Source: Phytophthora hibernalis
Lineage: Eukaryota > Oomycota > Peronosporomycetes > Peronosporales > Peronosporaceae
Direction: 5' to 3'
DNA: 64,000 nt
NCBI GenBank assembly: GCA_012656075.1
Contig: JAAKBF010000027.1
Span: 186,001 to 250,000, forward strand
Below the pieces are notes generated by a model. It ran no database searches. It saw only the letters and a list, made by a program, of their open reading frames with translations, and was not told the DNA's origin. The position numbers and the translations under genes are program-made. Of this stretch, positions 36,145 through 45,090 are shown in pieces. Within the stretch, counting starts at the first letter, position 1; each line of letters begins with the position of its first letter.

Positions 36145-36586
36145 TCATTTTGTTTTGCTGAGGATTATCCTACCCAATAGCTGCTTTCTTGGCTCTTTTC
36201 TTTGTGGTTGTTGCTGTTGTGGCCGGGCCTCCGCGATATCCTCCATTAGACTCTCGAGCTGCTGAACAAACGACGTGTCTTCTCGCTCGTCCTGGATGCG
36301 TTTTGCTTCTACCGCCATGTCCGCTCTTCGCTTCAGCCGTGCTCTCTTCGTGTCTTTCGACTGGGCCGCCTCTTCCGCAGTTGGAGCGCTATACAAGTCG
36401 TTGTTCAGAAACTCTTGGGGGACAAACGGGCGGACTTCCTTTGCAAACTCCTTGAACCATTGCGTCAGCCAGCGTAGATCGATGACACTCGCGTTCTTGT
36501 TTTTCGTGTTGCCGTGGGTTTTGCCGAGAATGTACCGCGCCTAATTCGACTCTTATAGCGCTGCACCGTGACCAGCGTGATACCAT
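36145..36586 (-). pseudogene. Unrecognised coding remnant inside the TIR element
   Basis: The minus-strand reading (with a frame change near 36390) gives ARYILGKTHGNTKN, a WLTQWFKEFA helix and FVPQEFLNNDLY. A long charged helix rich in Glu, Lys, Arg and Gln follows, ending near a QQQQPQRKEPRK stretch. It may be a small DNA-binding or accessory protein of the transposon. A partly similar piece (GLTKHWVKQFAEQ) occurs at 39644-39453, so the family is repeated locally. I do not recognise a known domain. Confidence 0.35.
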
Positions 36587-36920
36587 AGCATGCGCAAAAG
36601 CTCAGCGCACACACACGACCTACAAGGGGAAGAAATAGTTGAATTTGTCTCGAACACCATTTCCACGCTGAAACTTGTACGTGTCAGCCTCCATTATTAC
36701 TGCTAGTGTCGTCAACATGCTTGTCACGCGTTTCGTTTTCTGCATCTTAGATAAAGAAAGCAAACAGTTCCATGGTTGGCGACGGCGCATAATTTATCGT
36801 GCCCAAAGAGAAAAACGCTGTTTTCTCAACAACTTTAAAGTACGAAAACGGGTGGTCCAACTTTAACGCCCGTTTTCTCGAAAACACCAAAATGTGTATT
36901 AGTATCATTTTGTTTCGGGA

Positions 36921-36960
36921 CCTCGTTTTAACGCTCTTTCGAAACAGCGTTAAAACGAGG
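36921..36960. repeat. Perfect 15-bp hairpin
   Basis: CCTCGTTTTAACGCT (36921-36935) and its exact complement (36946-36960) are separated by 10 nt. A second inverted pair, GAAAACGGG (36844-36852) and CCCGTTTTC (36869-36877), lies nearby. There is no U-run after the stem and no gene ends here, so a terminator role is unlikely. Confidence 0.75.
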
Positions 36961-37065
36961 TTTTTCACCTTTACCCTAAACACATCATATTTTTGACAAA
37001 TCAAAGTGCGATACCAAATCGTGAAAATCCTAACTGTTAATTCTTTTCCAGACCGGAGAAGTACG

Positions 37066-37778
37066 ACCTAAACGGGGCCTCTACCGGTACGGCTGAAGTG
37101 ACGTTGAATTCTGCGTGACTTCTTCTCGACAACGACGAAATCGGTGTGTTAGGCCTATCGCTTCCTCTATCCCAGCTGATTCCGTTTAGAGAGCTGCTCC
37201 CCTAACATTTTAGAACGCTGAAATGTCAGATAACCTGATCGATACTGGTCGAGCGTGGAAGACTGCAAGGAGATGCCAAAACTTTTAAGTCAAAGTCACA
37301 CATCCTTGTTTGACTATTTAAGCTGTCGTCGGAAACAAAGAGGACAACGTGAACATGTACAGTAGCAATGTTGCAGGGGTTTTACCTGAAGAAGTTTACA
37401 AGTTTTTTACACGATGCCGCCCGAATCGTCGATATCTCGGACATGATGCGTTGCGTCTGTGGAATGGCAAAGGAAGCAACGGCAATGACTTTTGCACTGC
37501 AATCGTCGCAATACGATGAGTGGTACAACTGTACTACGCGTGCTAGTAGTAAGTTTCTAGTATAATAATAGATAACGTACTGGTATGGGTATTTTCAAGT
37601 GGTACGAATTCCCCATCCCGTGATGCATGTACAACGTTCCTCCACTATCCATGTCTAGTTCGTTTTATGACATCGCTAACGATTATTATAACGCCGCGAT
37701 CCCCTGTCCGACGATACCTCTCTCCTCTGTCCGTCTGGAGTCTGAACCACACAGGCTGGTGAGTTGCCGAGTCCTGGC
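37066..37778. other. Gene-free stretch upstream of the NLP gene
   Basis: No gene is supported. The short plus-strand frame 37368-37565 has no motif. Confidence 0.4.
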
Positions 37779-37794
37779 GCTCATTTCTCTATTT
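37779..37794 (+). promoter_or_regulatory. Oomycete initiator (Inr)-like core promoter
   Basis: GCTCATTTCTCTATTT matches the oomycete consensus GCTCATTYBNCAWTTT at all but one position. It lies 44 bases before the NLP start codon, which is a normal distance for a transcription start in Phytophthora. Confidence 0.65.
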
Positions 37795-37837
37795 CCCTGG
37801 TCACCCCCAAACAATTTACACAGCACCCAGCGAAGAT

Positions 37838-38553
37838 ATGAACCTCCAAGCCTGCTTCACTGCTGTCATCATCGGTGCTCTGACTTCTGTCGATGTCTTC
37901 GCCATGGATCACGACCAAGTGCAGCCCTTCGCTCAACCAGAACCCTCGACCATTTCCGAGAAGGCCGGTGTCAAGTTCAAACCGCAGATCCACATCACAA
38001 ACGGGTGCCACCCGTACCCTGCAGTGAACTGGAATGGCGACACGGGGGCGGTCTCAAACCCACTGGAGCACCGAGCGGGTCGTGTAAGGGGTCAGGATGG
38101 GGCTCGCAAGTATACGGCCGCTCCACCTGGTACAACGGCGTTTGGGCCATCATGTACTCTTGGTACTTCCCCAAAGACTCTCCTTCCACTGGGTTGGGTC
38201 ACCGCCACGACTGGGAACACGTCGTCGTGTGGATCAGCAACCCGGACGTGAATCCGACGATCTTGGCTGTGTCACCCTCGGCGCACAGCGGCTACTCGTA
38301 CTACGTGTCTCCGAGTGCTGACACTATTGACGGTACGGCTGTAAAAATAAACTACGAGAGTCACTGGCCGATCAATCACGCGCTAGATATCACCACGGTC
38401 AGCGGAGAGACGCAGGACTTGATCATGTGGGACCAGATGTCGGATGCTGCGCGGAGCTCGTTGAACTCGGTGAGCTTTGGAGACGCGAACGTGCCGATGA
38501 ACGACGGGAATTTTCAAGGTAAACTGGGCAAGGCATGGCCGTGGGCGTCGTAA
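37838..38553 (+). pseudogene. NLP (NPP1 family) necrosis-inducing-like secreted protein, frame-broken
   Basis: The start at 37838 gives a clear signal peptide (hydrophobic core AVIIGALTSVDVFA), so the product is meant to be secreted. The NPP1 domain follows. It has the family's conserved heptapeptide region (GHRHDWEH at about 38201-38224), two Cys residues in the N-terminal half, and the DANVPMNDGNF stretch close to the C-terminus at 38553. This is the layout of type 1 NLPs, which act on plant plasma membranes. As given, the frame changes once near 38040, so the sequence does not encode a full protein. This is either a decayed paralogue, which is common in NLP families, or an indel error. The Inr-like element upstream suggests the promoter is intact. 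Confidence 0.85.
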
Positions 38554-39452
38554 AGGGATCCATGCCCGATTGTTTGAAGTTCTCGACCTCTCGGTCTGTA
38601 AACGTTTTCAATGTCGTACCGTTCCCAAGTAAGCTTCACACGAATCGTGATTTTGTTCATCTTCAATACCTTCGAGTCGAGGCGAGCACTGCAAGATTCT
38701 CCTTTTACCGGTATCTCGTAAGCTGTACCGCTTGCCTTTACCACAGCAGTAATAATTGTTTGATCTACAGCTGGTATGAAGGATCTGGCACCAATACATA
38801 CATGTATCGACAACAGTGGCAGAATGTATTGATCGGACATCATGGTACCGGATCAAGGAAACAGGGACCACAATACGAGAAGTCCCAATACCGGTACATG
38901 TACACATTTCATTTTCGGCGCGACAGGGAAAATTAAAGGGTGCAACTGGTGGGTTGAAATCAAAAGGGAAACTCAAATGACAGCCCACAAGCTGACGGCG
39001 ATGTTAGGTGCGCGATGGGCTACCGTAGAAACATGAAGCTTCACTGGGCACTGCCCAGTGGGCAGACCATTTACATGTACAGTACATGTATTAATACCTA
39101 CAACCACAACGATTGCGTGAGAACAGACAACTGTATCGAAGTTGAAGTTATCTTACATTCATTCATCTAACAGTAGCGCGTCTCGAGTCTGTCGAGTCTC
39201 TTCGCGCACGAGGTCTTTCAGCCAACAAACGCTGACGTCGAAGTAATGTAGAATGTATTAAACGAAAACGACTGAAGTATCTACTGAGCGAGCAATCTCT
39301 GCAAGCCACTAACTGTCGCTCGAATCCGATAGCACAAGATCCGAAATTGCTCGTGGTCCAATGAGTTTATCGTATCCCCGTCTCGGTTTATGCATAAATC
39401 GTTGCGAATCTCCGAGTTGTCGTCAAGTCCGCAGTGAGCCCCCGTCCCTTGA
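38554..39452. other. Gene-free stretch
   Basis: No gene is supported. Several palindromic TACATGTA motifs occur (about 38805, 38896, 39073-39090). Confidence 0.4.
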
Positions 39453-39953
39453 CTACATTGAGATCCTCCAGCAGTAAAGCTTAGTTTTTTCCGCCGTCGA
39501 TATATCGTCTATCGGAACTATTGAAAAATCAACGTTAAAAATGTTCGCCGACGAATTACCTAGAGCCTTCGTCTTGCCGTAGTAGGGATCTGCATTTTGC
39601 TCTGCAAACTGCTTAACCCAATGTTTCGTAAGACCGCACTCCATACATCACGCAAGTTGTAGTTCTAAGAAAGCAACTCGGTCCATGAATTCCCGTACGC
39701 AACGATGTTCAGTTCGAAGGTCCAGATGAGCTGCGTGTTCAATGCGGTATGCTTCGTTGAGTGCAGATCGCAATCTGTCCAACCTTTGTCGAAGTTCGGT
39801 CGAAATGGTTTCCTCATTCGCCAACAAATCTTTCACTCTCTCCGTGGCCCTCTTCCGCTTCGCTACCTCTTCACTGAATTTGCTGAAGCCCGCACTGAAT
39901 TCGCCGAAAACCGCACTGAATTTCCTGAAATTTGACTTCACTGAAAGCACCAT
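39453..39953 (-). pseudogene. Small coiled-coil remnant, function unknown
   Basis: Segment 39953-39648 encodes a charged helical stretch with repeated Phe-Ser (KFSAVFGEFSAGFSKFSEE) and then a long coiled-coil-like part (TELRQRLDRLRSALNEAYR). Segment 39644-39453 continues on the same strand with GLTKHWVKQFAEQNADPYYG, which resembles the remnant at 36145-36586. Together they look like debris of the same transposon family. No known domain is recognised. Confidence 0.3.
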
Positions 39954-40403
39954 AATGAATTCACTGAATCGATATTTTTATTGAATATCATGATTACATG
40001 TATAACGTTACCACAAACCCATCAGTTAAACCACAAACGCCGTTTTCGACTAAATCGGAGCCAAATTACTTGCAACATCACTTCGTAAGGTTGCCATCTT
40101 GTTGAAGCCACTCGAGAATCTCATGACGAAAAGTATAATGTCGATGTTCCATGATCGATCAAGTTCGTGCATTTCAAATTACTGATGTTTCCTTGTCTGC
40201 AGTTTCGACAAGAAATTCATTTTAAAAATCCAGTGGACCAACCACGACCCACTGTGTTACGACTTTATTACAGATCCTCCCCCATCGATCGTAGCCACAG
40301 TAGGCTTAAAATTCTCAAGATATTTTCTTGCAATCTTTTCAGTTAGGCTAAACTCGTAGGCCGCGAGAGAGCCACGTAAAATGTTTGTTTAGGGCCCCTT
40401 TCG
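39954..40403. other. Gene-free stretch
   Basis: No gene or clear repeat is seen. Confidence 0.4.
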
Positions 40404-40590
40404 ATGATCAAGGCGTGTAATGACTACCCCGTCCTGGCAGGTAGGCCCCTGCAACTGTTCCGTTGTGCAGGCGAAAGCAGGCACCACAACAAATTGATCG
40501 ACAGTTTGGACTCGCGAGTGACCAGCGACTACGTGATCCGGAGGCTGAACCACTACGATCTGACGTACGTCCACCTGGTGAGGGTGGTTC
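40404..40590 (+). pseudogene. Possible fragment of an old yellow enzyme (NADH:flavin oxidoreductase)
   Basis: The open segment reads RPLQLFRCAGESRHHNKL, then DSRVTSDYVIRRLNHYDLTYVHLVRV. The last part resembles the OYE helix-strand pattern in which a helix ending in LN is followed by a strand like AYLHLVEPR. Only about 60 residues are left and nothing matching continues downstream. This is a tentative call; it could also be chance similarity. Confidence 0.25.
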
Positions 40591-40739
40591 AAATTGAGGG
40601 TGTATTCAGAGTATTTATTTTTATGACAGTACTTTATTACTACCCTCGTAGTACTATTTTAAAAGCACTGACTGACAACATCTGGCTACGATGGTTTAAA
40701 TATATTCAACCAATTGGCGTCCCCAAGAGCGTTGCGCGC

Positions 40740-41492
40740 CAGCAGACTCCAAGGTGATCGTCATGAACTACGGCAAGTGGAAGGACTCGAAGGCGCTAAA
40801 CGCGCTATTGCGCGCCAAGGGTATGCCTTCCTGAAGATGCAACAACCGCGGCAGCTGCCCTTCGGCGTCGTGCACCTCCACACGACGAAGGAGCGCGTGC
40901 AGGCCACATCCAAAATGTTAACAATCGACTGGAATGAGGAGAGGCACGAGGTCAAGGATGAGCTGCCCAAGAACAGCATGACGCCCATATGCACGCGCGC
41001 CAAGCGCGACCACCCTCTCACGAAGAAGCTGGACGAGTTCGGTGAGCTGCTACGCAAGGTCATAACCATCATCTGCATCGTCGTGCAGGCCATCAACTAC
41101 AACGATTTATGCGAGCTGATCTACGGCTTCATATTTAAGGGCTACATCTTTTACTTCAAGATCGTCGTGGCTCTGGCATCCCAGAAGGCATCCCTGCTCT
41201 CATCACTACGTGGCTGGCCCTGGGCACGCGCAAGATGGCCAACAAGAACGCCATTGTGCGCAAGCTGCTGTCCGTGGAGACGCTGTGGGTGAACTTGGTG
41301 ACCGATGGACCTCCGGTCACATCACTTTGCTTCAACCCGCCTGACGCCGACATCATGCAGAAGCCGCCTCTCCCCAGCGATCTTGATCTTATCAACGGCT
41401 GGACGTTCTTCCGGTACATGGTTGTTGTCATTTACGTCGACAAGCACCAGAAACCACAGGAAGACAAGAACCGGATGACGTGCGCAACGTAG
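40740..41492 (+). pseudogene. SERCA-type Ca2+ ATPase fragment
   Basis: This is a decayed copy of a P-type (type IIA) Ca2+ pump. Recognisable blocks in order: HPLTKKLDEFGELLRKVITIICIVVQAIN (about 41011-41097), corresponding to the segment leading into TM3; IVVALA plus IPEGIPALITTWLALGTRK in the next frame (about 41160-41230), corresponding to the TM4 Ca2+-site strand; and MANKNAIVRKLLSVETL (41235-41285). There the catalytic DKTGT segment is missing and sequence jumps to WVNLVTDGPPVTSLCFNPPDADIM (about 41286-41358), which belongs near TM6. A large internal deletion has therefore removed the phosphorylation and nucleotide domains. This cannot be a working pump. Confidence 0.7.
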
Positions 41493-41827
41493 TGACCCCG
41501 TGGGCAGTTCCGTACGAAAACCAGCTGGACCGCAAGGAAAACGCTACGAATAAGGTGCTAGGGATGATTGTGACCCAGACGCGCAATGAGTTTGGCGAGA
41601 AGAAGAAGTAAACTGGAACAGAACGCACAGAAGGGATGCAGTGAAGGAGTGGGGCAGGCATAAACAGGAGCAGAACGGGGTGAAGCAGGAGCAGAAGGCG
41701 GCTGAGACGTACGTGGACGATACCAAGCCGCTGTAGGTGCTCTAGGTACAGGATGTACCCCACTTGCTTTTCGACAACGCACGCAGCATAACATTTTCAA
41801 AAGACAAAAAATGCACTTAATTCGTTA

Positions 41828-42659
41828 TCACGGTAGTCCCCAGCTCTTCTTGAATTCATGCGCGTACTGATCAGCCCATATCTGGGCGTACTTATCACTG
41901 AAACGGGTATGGGCATCCGCAATCGCTTCCTTGCACTCCTCTAAGGCGCGTACCAACGCATAACGCCGGTGGGGAGACAGATTTTCCGGGCGAAAACTTC
42001 CAGATGCTCCTGGTAACAGATCAATGTCCTCGGCACTCGAAACAACCTCACTAGAATCCCGACTCTGGATGTCATCTCCTGCATCATATACATACTGGTC
42101 TTCTTCCGTATTATGATGATCATCTGCTGCATGGGGGTTCTTCTGAGCGGCAACTCCCATTGGCAACTGGCAGTGACGCACTATCCGCATCTCTAGATAG
42201 AACACTATTCAAGTCCCTTTTGTGCTGGCCGTCTGCTGCATCGTCCACATGTTGTTCTTGTTCCCCATTGTTCCGGTTTCGTTCTGCACCATTCACATCT
42301 TGGTTTAAATTCCTGGTGAGTGATGTCTCCACGTGCCACGATGAGGAATTGTTTGTGCGTGTCCGGTGGTATCTGTCACGCTGGCACCTATTCCGCTGGG
42401 TGCGGTGCTCTTTACGTAGCGAATGCATCTGCCCATTCCTCTTTGAATCGCGGTTGTTTCCACAGCCACGATAACTGCATTGGTTTGGACGTAGCAGTCT
42501 TAACGGTTCAGCATTCCGCCGCATGCGTTGCCGCACAACTTGGTAGAGACGATGAGTCTCGCACATTGAGTGAAGCCTCCCGTCTCTTTTAATCGCGAGA
42601 TTACCACGGCAGGAGGGACCGTAAGCACACTGACCATTCCGCTCCTGCAAAGTGCACAA
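41828..42659 (-). CDS. Cys/basic-motif protein with two related N-terminal repeats
   Basis: Read from 42659. The N-terminus carries two copies of a Cys-rich basic motif. Copy 1 has CAYGPSCRGNLAIKRDGRLH then CETHR. Copy 2 has CSYRGCGNNRDSKRNGQMH then KEHR followed by RCQRDRYHRTRT, with the third Cys replaced by Arg. From memory, similar C-x4/5-C, KR-GxxH, C-x2-H motifs occur in oomycete-specific proteins of unknown role, possibly nucleic-acid binding. After 42150 the reading shifts frame and ends at 41828 with a helical LVRALEECKEAIADAHTRF segment. The single frame change may be an indel or a missed intron. The middle holds a diverged internal duplication. Confidence 0.5.
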
Positions 42660-43165
42660 CCGAACGCGTAAATAGCAGTTCTCTTAAATAAAAGTGCTTC
42701 ATTGGTACCTGCATCGGCGATTGTTGTCGTTGGTTGCTGCCGCGATGAAGATTAGGAAAAGAATGAAAAATGTTTTATGAATGTAGCTGACAAACGTTCG
42801 CGTAACCTACAAATCACTCAGAGGAAAAACTAAATTTTGATTCTATTGCATCTAACCTAACGACGTTGCACACCTACTAAATTCGCTCGCTTACAGACAC
42901 ATCAGGAGGTAGCACGACCAACTGAACGAGATGTTGCACTTCGTAATTCGTTGTTCCATTTGGCTTGAATAACTTCGCCATTCGATGTTACATTGGGCTT
43001 GATGAGCTTCGAGGGGCCCTGTCGACAGCAGATCTACTCTATCCTTCCCGTCCCGGGCTGTCTGGCCGTGCAGCGATCCCGAAAAAGGTCCTGGCGAACA
43101 ATCAGGTTGCCAAGTAGGGGTCTGTGCTCGAACAGATCTTGACTCGCAGTACCAAAGAATATGCA
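42660..43165. other. Stretch without a supported gene
   Basis: Short frames only. This is possibly the leader of the Cys/basic-motif gene on the minus strand (upstream of 42659). Confidence 0.35.
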
Positions 43166-43519
43166 TTATGGGATGTCACGAACAACCTCGCTGCGAAGCC
43201 GTAGGCCCCGCTGCAGCTCTTCATTTAGTGCCAGGGGAACTCCGATTTGCATTAATCCCAAGGCCGATGACAGGAGACGTCGGGTAGGCCAGCACCGTGA
43301 AAAAATTGGTTTTAGAATATCGGCACATGCTTTTAGGTACGCTATAGCGTCGCGGTGAAGAGCGGCAACACGTTCCACACTAACTTTACGTTCCTGAGCC
43401 AATCTTTCCAATCACAGTAACCACGTCTCCACTCAAAGCGGATACGTTCGTCTCCATGGCATCCTTGGCCGCAAACGATAGTTTTACATCCTCCACACAC
43501 AACGCTAAAATACCAGAAA

Positions 43520-43870
43520 AAACGCAATCTCGCCTGCCTTTCACTGCCTTTCCCACAGTCGAGCAACAAGGCAGCATCTGCTTTAATGCGGGTGTGCAGT
43601 GTGCCGTCCTCGGAGGTCCGCAGCGTGGCCTCCTCCATGTTAAGCAAATTCCGCGGGAACCGATCATCGATCTCAAAGCGACCGAACGTGGGTGTGCCGC
43701 TGAGACGCGAGATCGTCAAGTCCTTATGGGTGATCAGTCCGAAGCCGCTGATGCGGAGGTCGCCGCTGTGCTCGTTCCACTGCATGCGCACGTCGCACGG
43801 GATCGTGCTGAGATAGATGTCATCCTATCGACGTTGCAGCTGATAGTACGGCCGCCACTCCGGCAGCGAG
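43520..43870 (-). pseudogene. Hsp20/alpha-crystallin-like fragment
   Basis: The minus-strand reading gives RMQWNEHSGDLRISGFG, then GTPTFGRFEIDDRFPRNL and EATLRTSEDGTLHTRI. The pattern (a strand, a G-R-F-[..]-F-P turn, then a strand ending DGxLxxRI) resembles the end of small heat-shock alpha-crystallin domains. A stop near 43825 interrupts the upstream part and the sequence after 43560 loses the pattern. I consider it a decayed or partial copy. Confidence 0.35.
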
Positions 43871-43989
43871 TTGGCGTCCAAGTTCAGCGTATGAGGACTC
43901 GCCGTCTTCTTCTGCGGAGCGACTTCTTCTTCTTCGTCTACTTCCTCTTCGTAGTCCTCTTCTTCTCAAGGCTCCATCGTCTCAGTCTC

Positions 43990-44580
43990 CTATTCTTCTT
44001 CTTCAGCGCTGTTATCACTCTCTTCTTCCTCCTCAGTGCTGCGCTTACTCTCTTCGAACATCGACTTCAATGGCATGTCGTTGGACTCGGTGCCGCTGTC
44101 AACGGGCGTCTGTCTGCACTGTGTAGCCACTGAGTGCGTCCTCTGCGAACTTCTTGAGTCTGGAGCTGCGCTCCTTGTCAGCGCTCTACATTCATTTGGG
44201 AACGAAATCCTAACCACCGCGTAGACGGCGCAGATCTTACTGGTCAGCGGTCCCTGGCGGAAGTCCGGTCTTGTGCCAGCCCACACTATCCGCCTCAGTC
44301 TATGTAATACTGGTGCCATTGCTGCCTTCTGCTCTGCCGGCACCCGCACCCGCTCCTTGCGCGCCTTCGTGTGCAACATGTTGGTGGACGCGAAGAAGAG
44401 CGCTTCTGTCCAGCGTCCTGCAGCAGTCAAAGTGATCGATTTACCATATTTAGTGCTTGACGCATATTGGCCGAAACGGGCCCTCCGGAATCCTGTACAG
44501 GTAGACGCTGTATACTTTAGCGACCCTTCGAGGTATTGAGTTTTGCCGCCAAAGTATATTCTAAACCATTTCTGATACAA
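43990..44580 (-). CDS. Hypothetical protein with an acidic C-terminus
   Basis: An open frame of 196 codons from 44580, basic in the first 130 residues and ending in a Glu/Ser-rich run (EESDNSAEEEE). The acidic coding continues in another frame toward the Hsp20-like fragment (43900-43985), so the two may once have been one gene. No domain is recognised. The region is low in complexity (CTTCTT-type repeats), which could create open frames by chance. Confidence 0.25.
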   Translation of the reverse strand: MYQKWFRIYFGGKTQYLEGSLKYTASTCTGFRRARFGQYASSTKYGKSITLTAAGRWTEALFFASTNMLHTKARKERVRVPAEQKAAMAPVLHRLRRIVWAGTRPDFRQGPLTSKICAVYAVVRISFPNECRALTRSAAPDSRSSQRTHSVATQCRQTPVDSGTESNDMPLKSMFEESKRSTEEEEESDNSAEEEE

Positions 44581-45090
44581 AACGTTTCACACCATCAATT
44601 TAACCGGGAGCACTACCGTGTTTCTTAGAAAAAGTACGAGAAAATCGAGTAACCATGAAAAAATTGGCAGATGATGCAGGCTATGACTATAATCGTAATA
44701 TATCCCATGATTTCTTCCATGATCAATCATGGATGGTAAGTTAGTATTTAGGACGATCGCCATATGGAGAAGATTCGAGAAGATACGCCGAGGACGAAGA
44801 AGATACAGACGTGGGGCTGTAATTTGGTCTATGATTAAAGCATGATTAATCATGGATTTATCATGGGTTGCAACATTGTGTTGCAATTTGTACGCATAGT
44901 CGAACAGACCGCGTGAACATGGAGCCTCGCGGAAGCTTGCGCCAGTAGAGACGCATAAGTTGCTGTGAGATCATGTATGGAAAGCGTCATCCCCACAACG
45001 ATCACATTTTCAAAAATTAAACTCAAACCAGAATCAATTATCGGACGCATTAGTAGCTATCCTGCAGTTACAACTGGAAAAAGTGCAAAC
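44581..45090. other. 3' flank of the MULE-Ulp1 gene with AATCATG/CATGATT motifs
   Basis: Non-coding. It contains CCATGATCAATCATGG (a 16-bp palindrome at about 44717-44732) and further AATCATG or CATGATT copies at about 44706 and 44843-44868. It probably includes the 3' end of the transposon, but no terminal repeat was identified. Confidence 0.4.

Larger units (their letters stand above)
35479..37065. mobile_element. DNA transposon remnant with roughly 34-bp terminal inverted repeats
   Basis: The left end (35479-35512) begins CGTACTTCTTTGGTCCGG and runs through GAATTAACCGTT. The right end (37032-37065) is its inverted counterpart with a few mismatches (GTACTTCTCCGGTC in the complement). The 1.6 kb between them carries a minus-strand coding remnant (36586-36145) and strong internal palindromes. 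No target-site duplication was resolved and the superfamily is not assigned. Confidence 0.5.

Noticed and set aside
43900..44040. Poly-Glu coding stretch as a functional acidic domain
   Set aside because: It is simple CTT-type repeat sequence open in several frames, with no supporting domain.
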